DNA from: Amaurobius ferox
Lineage: Eukaryota; Arthropoda; Arachnida; Araneae; Amaurobiidae
Assembly: GCA_951213105.1 (NCBI GenBank)
Contig: OX578150.1
Span: 20,252,022-20,316,021 of the forward strand
DNA: 64,000 bases
Reading direction: 5' to 3'
Part shown: piece by piece, positions 1-10,177 of the stretch
How positions within the stretch are numbered: the stretch's first letter is position 1
Layout of the letters: each line of letters opens with the position of its first letter
The notes under the pieces: generated by a model
The model's database searches: none
Seen by the model: only the letters and a program-made list of their open reading frames with translations
What the model was told of the DNA's origin: nothing
Position numbers and translations under genes: made by a program

Positions 1-258
1 GGTCCGACAAGGGAACCTTGCGGGACCCCGCTGAGAATATTCCTGGGAGAGGAGAGAAGGTTAGAGACTCGCACCACGAAGCTACGCTCCGTTAGGTACG
101 AGTGGAGAATTTTAATCAGATTAGGAGGGAAGGAGCGTTTGATAAGCTTAAATAACAGTCCGTTAATCCATACCTTATCAAACGCCTTCTGAAGGTCGAG
201 AAAGACAATAGAAGTGCTTTCTTGCCTGCTGCGAGCCTCATGAAGGATATGATGTAAA
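1..258 (-). pseudogene. LINE reverse-transcriptase fragment (Jockey-like)
   Basis: Read on the minus strand, this stretch encodes the central palm of a non-LTR retrotransposon reverse transcriptase. FLDLQKAFDKVW carries the first catalytic aspartate, and SGVPQGS is the next conserved motif, about 55 residues on. The frame is open from the HEARSR segment to the window edge, where the protein continues outside. The sequence clearly differs from the Jockey-like copies at 0.66-3.9 kb and 9.9-14.9 kb, so it belongs to another lineage of the same broad group. The YxDD box and the endonuclease are not in the window. It is a fragment with no sign that it is active. Confidence 0.8.
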
Positions 259-316
259 AACAAGGGATATGATGTTAAAACAAGGTTCTAGCAGTAAATA
301 TGGGCGGGGCAGCAGG

Positions 317-480
317 CACATATATTGATACGGGGCTAAATAAAAAGTTTGGATGGGACGGGAGACTCATATATTGAGACGGGGTGTCCAAATTACTACT
401 CAGTACGGCTCCATCTCGTACCGCCCATACGAGGCACGACTGAAGGGCATATATTGAAACGGAGTGTCCAGATTACTACT
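317..480. repeat. Three clustered transposon-end repeats
   Basis: Three diverged copies of a motif of the type CATATATTGAnACGGGG, two of them followed by TGTCCAAATTACTACT, start near 319, 370 and 448. A reverse-complement copy lies at about 8918-8943. They look like ends of one DNA-transposon family that inserted next to one another or was duplicated. No transposase is attached. Confidence 0.5.
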
Positions 481-830
481 TTCTACGCCTTGGACGGCTA
501 AATGGTTCACACTCTGGCCGCTGTAATAAAGGCGAATGACGAAGGTCAAAGTGCCTGGCAATTTAAAAAAAAAAACTTTCTACGCCTCCGTCAAAGGCTA
601 TTTAAAACAAACCGTCCAGGGCTATCTAAAGTGGCCTTGCTCTGTCCCACCCATACTAGGGTCAGTTCCTTTCTGGACACCGTGGGAGTAGGTCGTTTTT
701 GCGACGAGCTCCGGTCAGCGACCCAGTGCTTTCTTTTCCCACGTGTTTTGATTTGAGACTTGTGTTTGTTCGATAGTATATGCGCTTCTTCTGTTCTTTG
801 CGGCCTTTACCCAAACTTAACCACTTAACG

Positions 831-3670
831 AAACCACTTAATTGACAACCCCGCTGACATCATTCTAATACAGGAACTTAAAACAAATCGCCCAAACCGT
901 TTAAAAATTCAAAACTTTACTCTCTACTGCACACTAAGACACAGCGCCGCAGGTCAGCCACTAAGCTATGGCGGAACAGCCGTTTACATGAAAAATCACA
1001 TCCCACACACACATCTCCCAAGTTCAAACACACATCGTCTTGAAAACACAATGGTGGAAATCACACTTCCTAGGCAGAAAAAACTCATAACTGGTTCCAT
1101 CTACAGCAGAATTAACTCTCCCGACCCCCTTAATAACGATCTTGACCTCATACTTAAACCCATCCCCTACTATCTTAGCAGGCGACTTCAATGCGCACCA
1201 TCCTAGATGGAATGCACGCAGGACTAGCCTGGTAGGAAGAGAACTTAACAACTTTTGTATTGATAATAATTTAGACATTAAATTTCTTCCCCTCCCCACC
1301 AGATAAAGTAATCACACCAACCCTACCACCATTGAATTTGCATTATTAAAAAATTGTCCCTTCCCAGCCTCTGTAAATGTACTTAAACTTTTTACCTCGG
1401 ACCATCTACCAATCTTATTAACGCTGCAACTAAATACCCCTCTTCCCGCCCCCTCTCTGCCTACTAAAGTTAACTGCAAAAATTTGTTAAACTTCTAAAC
1501 GAGTCCCCCTTCCTCTTCCCAACCATCACTTCCAACGAAGGTGTTGACAGGGCGATCAAAACACTAACCCAAACATTTAGCTCAGCACTCTCTGACATCA
1601 CCTCCACCTACATTCCACAACTCTACCAAAAACTCCCATATTCTATCACTAGCCAAATTAAACTCAGAAACCGCGCTCGCCAACACTGGCAACACACAAG
1701 AAATCCTGCCCACAGAACTAGATACAATCACCTGACGGCACAAATAAAACTTTTAATTTCTAACTATAAACAAGCCAAATGGAAGCAATACGTCGAATCT
1801 CTCTCCCCTACTGATCATTCACTTTGGGACTTCTTAAAACGTATTCGTAAAAAGTACAAAAATATTCCCTTACTCACTCACAATAATACCTCTGCTTACA
1901 CAGAACAAGACAAAGCTAATCTACTCGCTGTGATGTATATGAAAAACAATTCACACCACACGAAGATATTTTCTGCCCAAATTTCATGGAGGAAGCCCAG
2001 GATACCGTGAAGCAGTTTCTTAGTGTTCCAAATACTTCCCCCCTTCCCTACATTTTCTCCATTGACATAGTTAACTACATCAAAACTTTCAAAAACAAGA
2101 AAAGCCCCAGCCCTGACAATATTTCAAACAAAGCTCTTAAACCCTGCACTATTAATTTAATCTTTTACATCACTGTTTTAATCAATTCCATTTTCGATCT
2201 CAATTACTTCCCCTGCGACTGGAAGCACGCCGCCACTGTTCCAATCCTTAAACCAAAAGAAATTTTAAACTCCCCAAAAAGTTATTGCCCCATAAGCCTG
2301 CTGTCCCCTCTTGGCAAACTGGCTGAACATTTCATCGCCATCCAAATCAACACTTTCCTTGCTAATAACAACATTCTCCTCCCAGAGCAATTTGGTTTTA
2401 GACAGCTTCACTCTACAGCACACCAACTGCTCCGCGTGGTGGAGTACATCTCTGATGGACTCCAAAACCGGTCAGCAGTTGGAGAAATACTTATTGACGT
2501 CGCTATGGCCTTCGATAGGGTGTGGTTCATCGGACTCATATACAAACTCATTCAGCTTCGTATGCCACACTCTCTGACCCATATTTTATACTCCTACCTC
2601 AGCAACAGAACCTTTCAAGTCCGTCTGAACCAGACACACTCACACACCAAACATATCCTGTCTGGAATCCCTCAGGGCAGAAACTCATACCTGCAAGCCC
2701 AGCTAACCTATAAAGGTTTTTAGCTATAAGTGGGACATGAGGCGGCAACCACTACATCTCTTTTCCAGCAAAGCCGCAACCTCGGTCGCGAAACTCGGCG
2801 GAATCATTCACCGGGCAGGGGCCGAAGGCCCCTACCGGGCCCGACTCCGGTCACCGGCCAGACCTGGGCTCAGGGCATGAATAGCCATAGTCCCGTGATC
2901 CAGCCACCTGGAAGAGTCCGGTAACTGCCTCGTCAATTCCGCGATTGCATCCTTGAGTCATTAGCAGCGAGGTTGATTACCCCCGGATTAATTTACCCCC
3001 AGTTTGGAGGATCAAGGCTGCAGAGCTAACATCCGAAACCACCATCTTGGGTGGCCCGCCCCGGGGAGGGAGTCTCTCAGGGCAGTAAACTTGGTCCCAT
3101 TCTTTTTAACATTTACATAAACGACATCCCTAGAACCAACAACACTATACTTTGTTTGTATGCGGACGACACTGCCATTCTTGCCACATACCACAACACC
3201 ATCTTCCTACACTGATACCTGCATCATCACATCGACACTCTCGAACCATGGTTAGAGAAATACCGCATCAAAATAAACCCTAATAAATGTCAAACTGTAT
3301 TTTTCTCACATCAATGTTTTCCGCCCCAACCAGTCATAATTAACAATCAGCCAGTTTGCTTTGAGAGGACATGTAAATATCTCGGTGTCACTCTTGACAG
3401 CAGACTAACATGGAAACCCCATATTGCAAAACTCTCATTCAAGATAAAATAAACTTTGTAAAAGCAGAACTGAGCTCCCTCCTGTACTCGAATGATGTCA
3501 GCATTGAAAACAAAATCCTACTTTACAAATCAGTTATCCGCCCCATCATTCTCTATGCCTCCCCAATTTGGGGCAACGCTGCGAAATCTAATGTAAAAAA
3601 GTCCAAAGCATTCAGAACAAAATCCCGATTCAGAGCTATCCTAAATCCCGATTTAGACGTCCCATGCTGA
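831..3670 (+). pseudogene. ORF2 pseudogene (AP endonuclease-reverse transcriptase)
   Basis: Broken ORF2 of the LINE copy at 662-3927. The endonuclease part (about 831-1810) keeps pieces of the apurinic-endonuclease fold, such as NPADIILIQEL and the SDHLPIL-type end, but contains frameshifts. The reverse transcriptase is open from 1986 (EEAQDTVKQFL) through the FDRVW and SGIPQG motifs, where a 395-bp insertion interrupts it. It resumes near 3086 with YADDTAIL (the catalytic YxDD box) and ends with ILNPDLDVPC at 3669. Compared with the copy at 10178-11635, about 80 residues are missing near 3607. It cannot make a working protein. Confidence 0.85.
2681..3075. mobile_element. 395-bp GC-rich insertion of unknown family
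   Basis: This segment splits the reverse transcriptase of the LINE exactly at SGIPQG and is flanked by a 10-bp duplication, CTCAGGGCAG (2671-2680 and 3076-3085). It is much richer in G and C than its surroundings, has no long open frame, and contains a local palindrome (GGGGCCGAAGGCCCC, about 2818-2832). The duplication and size suggest a SINE or a copied structural RNA, but I see no tRNA A/B boxes and do not recognise the source. Confidence 0.7.
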
Positions 3671-3940
3671 TTCTTGACTGAATCTCTTCTGCATCCCAGT
3701 AGGGGATATTCGCCTGTTCCCCCACCCTCCTTATCTACAAAACTCTACAATAAGACCTCTGTTTACAGCATTCTTTGTTTACTACTAACTTGTTTCATTA
3801 ACATTATTGGCCCCTATTAAAGGACTAGGTTCAGTGGAAGACTGTGACCCACATATATGTTACCTGACTAGGGGATACGGAGCTCTGCTCCAGGCGCCCT
3901 GGTATCGACATATTACTGGCTGGCTGGACCCATACTAGGG

Positions 3941-4690
3941 GCGGACCATTGTGACGTAGAACCCAAACGTCACTTCGCTTCCCCTACATCCTATTTTTTT
4001 TCTTTACGCTATGATGCTAAGTATTATGGTTATTATGCATGATGTAATATTTTAATGAAGTATCAATCAAGTAAGTGTTATATTTTAATATGTATAACAA
4101 CGCAGATTTCCTTTTAATAATAATCTAACATCATTTCAAAATTGTTTTATATCAAATTCAAGTATTATTTACAAAAATATCAAATTCTTATCAATCGTGT
4201 ATGTACACGCTAAAAGACTGCATCTTTTGTTAAACCTCGGAAAGGCTAGATGAACACAATGAAGTTTTTGCTGTTTATAAAATAACAGCAAGCTATCCAG
4301 TGTTTTCTGGCCAAGAATTTGTAAAGATATCTATATGTAAAATTATATTGCAAGTGTAACTGATCAATTATTTGCCAATCTTCATAACAATTCATACTAG
4401 CATCTTTTTACACAAACCACACCATGCCTGGTACTAAATAGTTACAGAATGTAGGCATACACACATGTAGAAATATATTTTAACTAAATTTGTATATACT
4501 TTTGGCCAAACATTCATTCAAAAAGCTTTCTTTTGTAGAAGTAAACAATTTTGTTGCGATATTCAGTTTCTGCAATCATTTATGTTAAACAAGAGTTGGT
4601 CCAGCTTTGAAATAATCAATGAGTTGCGCATTGCTTTTATTGTATAACTTTTGCACATGTCAAGGGTGTGTTTGAAAAGTTATTTCCGTT
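3941..4690 (+). repeat. Left arm of a large palindromic transposon
   Basis: The reverse complement of this stretch recurs at 8157-8905 and, after the Helitron-like insertion is removed, continues at 5863-5962. The arms match over several hundred bases with scattered substitutions, for example GTTGCGATAT and CATTTATGTTAAAC in both. No coding capacity is visible. The arms suggest a foldback-type or long-TIR DNA transposon; its outer ends are probably the TGTCC/ATATATTG motifs. Confidence 0.75.
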
Positions 4691-5601
4691 CATGCGGTTT
4701 TCGTATAACACAGTATGAATTGTTCTGAGTTTTTTATAATGGGGTATGCGGTTTTCATATAACATGTAACATGGTACGAATTAATCTGATGTGCACTAAT
4801 CTAAGTTTCATAACATAAAGCGGTATGAATTAAGACTAGAACGACGGAAGCGGCCATTTTGACCGCATAACTACTTTGAGAAACGATTTCTTCAAAACGA
4901 CTAATCCTAGCTCATTGAAATTTTATGACCTTTCTTATTTTCATTGCAAAAAATGTGTCGAAGAAACATCCTAAATGCTGTAACTATAATATTTTGGTTT
5001 CAAATTAAAGGTATGTTGTACTTTTTCTATGACGGTGAAATTGGCCGCTGCCTGTCTTTCCAGGTAGTTCAAAATATCAGTCATTCTAGTGTTAATCGCA
5101 TTATGGGAGGGTGGACTGTACAGTTGAATCTATTTGTACATAAATTCCAATCTTCTACTTTTTTGCAAACGCATTAATGACATTTTCGTGGAAATAAAGA
5201 GTTCTTATTTCTCATATTTGAAGAAAACTTTTTAAGATATTACAAAAAAGTGTGTCTTTGGTATTATTAATTAAGATTAATTTGAGCTTGGTCACCTATG
5301 ATGTATCATCTCCGTTTCACAAATTCTGCTGAAATATTATAGTAAAAATATTTTATTTTTTTGAAACTGATATGTTAGGTAAGCAATGCTTCTATGGACT
5401 GTATACCACTGGACAAAATCTAACTAAAACTGATAATATTTGGGAAACAGTTGAAGAGTTTCTATAATTATGACATGTGACCACCAGTCATAACCAGAGA
5501 GTTCGAAAACTTTTTCATAACCACTGCCATTTGAAGACTTGTTTCGGTCACAGTGCAGTTATAACCAGAATGACCAAGGATTTTCACAATCAATGTTATG
5601 T
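4691..5601. other. AT-rich centre of the palindromic element
   Basis: The non-palindromic centre between the two arms. It holds short repeats such as GCGGTTTTCGTATAACA and GCGGTTTTCATATAACA near 4697-4770. No credible coding frame was seen; short open frames here have no recognisable motif. Confidence 0.5.
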
Positions 5602-5759
5602 GTCCTTCCGAGAGGTTGGTGGTAGGGGAAGGAGGGTACGGTCCCTGTGGATGCCTCCCCCACTGAGTTCCCGTCTAAATTGGGTGGCACTTCCCGACCG
5701 TCCAAACAGTTACCTTACACCTTTCTGGTAGGTCGGACGGTCTGGGTTTCAACAACAAC
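5602..5759 (+). mobile_element. 5'-truncated tRNA-SINE with 14-bp target duplication
   Basis: The 3' part of the local SINE family, from the TCCTTCCGAGAGG segment through the conserved body to a CAACAACAA tail. It is flanked by AATCAATGTTATGT at 5588-5601 and 5760-5773. The tRNA-like head is missing. The perfect duplication marks a complete retrotransposition event. Confidence 0.9.
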
Positions 5760-5862
5760 AATCAATGTTATGTAGTCATATGATACACAGAACACGTATT
5801 TTGCTTGAAATGCTGTCAAGAATCGTGCGGATTAACTATGCTGTTTTTTTTTGGGGGGGGGA

Positions 5863-5962
5863 CCATTCAGTTAACTTTTCAAACACACCCTTGACATGCA
5901 AAAGTTATAGAATAAAAATAATGCGCAACTCACTGATTGTTTCAAAGCTGGACCAAGCCTTG
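5863..5962 (-). repeat. Right palindrome arm, inner part
   Basis: Reverse complement of about 4591-4690 (TTGGTCCAGCTTTGAAA and neighbours). It is separated from the rest of the right arm (8157-8905) by the Helitron-like insertion, whose start falls exactly at its edge. Confidence 0.75.
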
Positions 5963-8156
5963 TCTTAAATAATAAAAAGCAATGTTTGTGTGTCTGTCTT
6001 ATACACTATACGTTTCGCGACCGTGCATCAGAGAGCTACGAAATTCGCAATCGGAGACCTGGGGGGTGGGAAGGTGACACGTGAAAACCGTTTTTAAAAT
6101 TTTAATTATTATTTTTGTTATTTAATGTTTTATGCGATTTCGACCATTTTTTGCCCTTTTTTCTCCACGACCCAGACGCCGTAGAAAAAAAACAAATCGC
6201 ACCACCGGAAAGAGCAGACAATTGCGAGTAATAATATATCAATTTCAAATCTCAATTTCGATTTCTAATATTTTGTAAAGATTTTAAAACGAAAGACACT
6301 TTTAACTAAAAAAAAACGATTTTTGGTTTTTAAATTCACGCATAGTAAAAAATACTCATAATTTCTACCAATAATTTACATTTTTAGAAAGCTCAAACAT
6401 CTGCCTTTCTTACAAGCTCAATCTGGTCAAGAAATATTTAAAATTGGCCGCTGGATCGGAATTTTAAAGAAGTCATGATTTTAAAATTCACCGGCGGGCG
6501 AAAGAAGTTCCCATTTCCCATCGCCCGTTTCCCCTAAGCGCGCGTTTCAATGGCGCCGGTTTGTGTCTAGATGGAGGTGACGTCACGATTCTGAATATGC
6601 ATAGCGATGGGTGGGACAATAAAAAACCGAATTAGTGTTTGCTTTCCGTTTCCCGCGCTTCCGGTTTTAAATTAATTAAGAGCTTAGCATTTGCATTGTA
6701 GAAATTATTATATTTATATTTTAAATGATGGAACGATATGCATTTTTTAAATGGATACTTTAATTTGTGAATATTTTAATTTCATGAATATTTTAAATGA
6801 TGGAACGATGGATATTTTAAATGATGGAACAATGGAACGAGGATGATGGAATTAAGAGCTTAACATATGGTCATTTTAAATTGTAAATTAGCGCACGGGA
6901 AGTTAGCGATAGGCCCGGGTTCGATTCCCGCCACTGCCTAAACTGCCGTCGTGCTCAGGCGGAGTACGATAAAGTTAAACATGTGGGTCAGCAAGCCCTG
7001 GTTGGTGGTAGGGGAAGAAGGGTACGGTCCCTGTGGATGCCTCCCCCACTGGGTTCCGGTCTAAATTTGGGTGAATAAAAAAAAATTATGGAGATTGTCG
7101 CGGAGGACGCAGTAGCTCAGTGGTTAGAGCACGGGAATTGCACTCCGTAGGCCCGGGATCATTTCCAGCCAGTGCCAAAACTGGTGCCGTGTTCACGCGG
7201 AGTGCGATTACATTAAACATGTGGGTCTGTAAGTCCTTCCGAGAGTTTGGTGGTAGGGGAAGGAGGGTACGGTCCCTGTGGATGCCTCCCCCACTGGGTT
7301 CCGGTCTAAATTGGGTGAATAAAAAGAAAATTATAGAGATTGTCGCGGAGGGCGCGGTAGCCCAGTGGTTAGCGCGCGGAAATTGCACTCGGTAGACCCA
7401 GGTTCGATTCCCGCCACTACCAAAACTTGTTCACGCGGAGTACGATCACATTAAACATGTGGGTCAGTAAGTCCTTCCGAGAGGTTGGTGTTAGGGGAAG
7501 GAGAGTACGGTCCCTGTTGATGCCTCCCCCACTGGGTTCCGGTCTAAATTTGGGTGAATAAAAAGAAAATTATGGAGATTGTCGCGGAGGACGCAGTAGC
7601 TCAGTGGTTAGAGCACGGGAATTGCACTCCGTAGGCCCGGGATCATTTCCAGCCAGTGCCAAAACTGCTGCCGTGTTCACGCGGAGTGCGATTACATTAA
7701 ACATGTGGGTCTGTAAGTCCTTCCGAGAGTTTGGTGGTAGAGGAAGGAGGGTACGGTCCCTGTGGATGCCTCCCCCACTGGGTTCCAGTCTAAATTGGGT
7801 GAATAAAAAGAAAATTATGGAGATTGTCGCGGAGGGCGCGGTAGCCCAGTGGTTAGCGCGCGGGAATTGCACTCGGTAGACCCAGGTTCGATTCCCGCCA
7901 CTACCAAAACTTGTTCACGCGGTGTACGATCACGTTAAATATGTGGGTCAGTAAGTCCTTCCGAGAGGCTGGTTTTAGGGGAAGGAGAGTACGGTCCCTG
8001 TTGATGCCTCCCCCACTGGGTTCCGGTCTAAATTGGGTGGCACTTCCTGACTGTCCAAATAGTTATCTTACACCTTTCTGGTAGGTTGCGCCAGTGAGTT
8101 TGCCACGATCAGGATTTTCAAGGGTAACGAACAGGCTGGTCGCCAAAGGCGGCTAG
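5963..8156 (+). mobile_element. Helitron-like element with SINE-derived internal repeats
   Basis: The insertion is defined base by base because the opposite palindrome arm (4578-4600) preserves the empty site. Host sequence CCTTG|TTTAACATAAATG is split by DNA that starts TCTTAAATAATAAAAAGC and ends GGCTAG, with no target duplication. A 6-bp hairpin with loop AAA (8139-8153) abuts the terminal CTAG. TC start, 3' hairpin, CTRR end and no duplication are Helitron hallmarks. The host dinucleotide is G|T rather than the usual A|T. There is no Rep/helicase gene, so it is non-autonomous. The second half (about 6885-8090) is a tandem array derived from a tRNA-type SINE. Confidence 0.8.
6885..8090 (+). 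repeat. SINE-derived tandem array, 242-bp monomer in 484-bp dimers
   Basis: About five monomers repeat head to tail. Each has a tRNA-like head (AGTGGTTAGCGCGCGGGAAT and a GGTTCGATTCC B-box in the better copies) and the SINE body, then a junction GTGAATAAAAAGAAAATTA that leads into the next head. Alternate monomers are more alike (the pattern at 7086-7388 recurs at 7570-7872, 484 bp on), so a two-monomer higher-order unit was amplified. Only the last monomer ends with the normal SINE 3' module. Confidence 0.85.
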
Positions 8157-8943
8157 TTTAACATAAATGATGACAGAAACTGGATATCGCAACAAAATTA
8201 CTTATACAAAAGAAAGCATGTTGAATGAATGTTTGTCCAAAAGTACATACAAAATTAGTTAAAATATATTTCTACATGTGTGTATGCCTGCATTGTGTAA
8301 CTATTTATTACCAGGCATGGGGTGGTTTGTGTAAAAAGATGCTTGTATGAATTGTTATAAAGATTGGCAAATAACTGATCAGTTACACATGCAATATAAT
8401 TTTTGCACATAGATATCTTTACAAATTCTTGGCCAGAAAAGCACTGGAAAGCTTGCTGATATTTTATAAACAGCAAAAACTTCATTGTGTTCATCTAGCC
8501 ATTCCGAGGTTTAACAAAATATACAGTCTTTTAGTTTTGTTGTTAAGACTCAGACAGTCCGACCTACCAGAAAAGTGTAAGATAACATTCTTTTAGTGTG
8601 TACTTTTATACACGATTGATAAGAATTTGATATTTTTGTAAATAATACTTAAATTTGATATAAAACAATCTTGAAATGATGTTAGATTATTCTTGAAAGG
8701 AAATCTGCTTTGTTATACATATTAAAATATAACATTTACTCAATTGATACTTCGTTAAAATGTTATATCCATCATAATACCCATAATAGTATTATAGGAT
8801 ATATTGAGACAAGAAAGAAAATAGGATGTACGGTAAGCGAAGTGACGTTTGGGGGCAACGTTACAGTACCGTCCCCAGTATGGGCGGGACGGAAGCGGAG
8901 CCGTAGTAAGTAGGAATTTGGACACCCCGTATCAATATATGCA
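8157..8943 (-). repeat. Right palindrome arm, outer part
   Basis: Reverse complement of 3941-4590 and beyond. It includes the uninterrupted equivalent of the LINE target (GCCCATACTGGGG, about 8876-8888 read on the minus strand) and ends in GGACACCCCGTATCAATATATG at 8918-8939, matching the repeats at 317-480. Confidence 0.75.
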
Positions 8944-9307
8944 GAGCGGATAGGACAGAAGTTTTTACTAAATTGACGTGTTTCTAGTGACTATGTAGAA
9001 AGTTTGTGAGTGCTTATAAATAACAAAACTTAGTGCTCATTTAGCCTTTCTATGACATCAAACGAAATATAATACCCTATTAAAAATATACGTTAAAAGA
9101 AAATACAATTGTGAACGTATGTATGATGCATTGATAACATAAAAGTAAAGGAAACAAATCTTGGAATACAAGGGAAAACAAACAGCCAGCCATGCAGAAT
9201 TACTGCAATTCAAAAAATATTCTCAAAATTCAATATTCAGGACATAATAAATAAAATCACAATAGCTATCACCGATATGGAAAAGTTGAGGGTCCCCTCA
9301 ACAAACA

Positions 9308-9515
9308 TTTGTATTTATCCGTGCTATTGAATCTATCTTCGGTGCTCAGACAAATCCTACTAATCATGAATAGACACTCATCCAAATTAAAAATCCATTG
9401 CTGGAATGCTAACGGCTTATGCAATAAAATCGACGACCTAAGAAACCACTTAACTGACAACCCCCCTGACATCATTCTAATACAGGAACTGGACTACAAA
9501 CAGCTTGATATGTAT
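9308..9515 (+). pseudogene. LINE fragment: true start of Jockey-like ORF2
   Basis: The frame from the ATG at 9366 reads MNRHSSKLKIHCWNANGLCN and then NHLTDNPPDIILIQEL, the N-terminal strand and active-site start of an AP-type endonuclease (the WNANGL asparagine and the QE glutamate). This is the part missing from the copies at 662-3927 and 9917-14855, so it shows what they lost. Homology stops after about 9500. Confidence 0.8.
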
Positions 9516-9683
9516 TAGGGATATACAAGACCAATAAAACAAATAACATATTGTAAAAAAAATCTATAACAATTTTTAAATGTTGCTAGATAAATATTGT
9601 ATATATATAAAGGGATTTATTACATAATTAGAATATAACACATATATCCAATCGCTAAAATATTTGATCCTAAAATTCTAGAG

Positions 9684-9710
9684 CTACAGTACATCATCAA
9701 TGTACTGTAG
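9684..9710. other. Perfect 11-bp hairpin
   Basis: CTACAGTACAT and its exact reverse complement ATGTACTGTAG are separated by CATCA or similar five bases. The surroundings are plain AT-rich DNA. It may be a transposon footprint; nothing shows a function. Confidence 0.5.
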
Positions 9711-10177
9711 GTCAACACAGATCGCAATTGACAAACATTCCATGCAAACCGTTTGGAGAGATTTTGATAACTATGAAAATTATGTAAATATAAGTATAAT
9801 TGAAAATTAGCTACTCTGAGCAGGATGAAAAATCATTTAAGAAGGTATTCATGCTAAGTATGCACACATTCTTTATTTATAGTCAAGTATTATCGCCACG
9901 TATAGTTCATTTGAATAGCAGCCAGCCAATAATTTGTCGATAACAGGGCGCCTGGAGCAGAGCTCCGTATCCCTAGTCAGGTAATATATATGTGGGTCAC
10001 AGTCTTCCACTGAACCTAGTCCTTCAATAGGGGCCAATAATGATGAAGAAACAAGTTAGTAGTAAATAAAGAATGCTGTAAACAGTGATCTTATGTGATC
10101 ATAGTGTTTGAAGATAAGGAGGGTGGGGAAACAGGCGAATATCCCCTACTGGGATGCAGAAGAGATTCAGTCAGGAA

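Larger units (their letters stand above)
662..3927 (+). mobile_element. Jockey-like LINE copy with 13-bp target duplication
   Basis: A non-LTR retrotransposon bounded by a perfect 13-bp target duplication, ACCCATACTAGGG, at 649-661 and 3928-3940. It begins with a 5' untranslated segment (AGTTCCTTTCTGGACACCG) shared with the chimeric element at 9.9-14.9 kb. It lacks ORF1 and the first ~27 codons of ORF2, because the 5' segment is fused directly to the endonuclease near 829. ORF2 is frameshifted several times. It carries a 395-bp insertion at 2681-3075 and has lost about 235 nt near 3607. The opposite arm of the host palindrome keeps the uninterrupted target near 8870-8890, which independently confirms the insertion. 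Confidence 0.9.

Noticed and set aside
7086..7872. Repeated ~100-residue open frames (MQFPRANHWATAPSA and similar)
   Set aside because: They are reading frames through SINE copies on both strands, repeated wherever the SINE occurs, so not genes.
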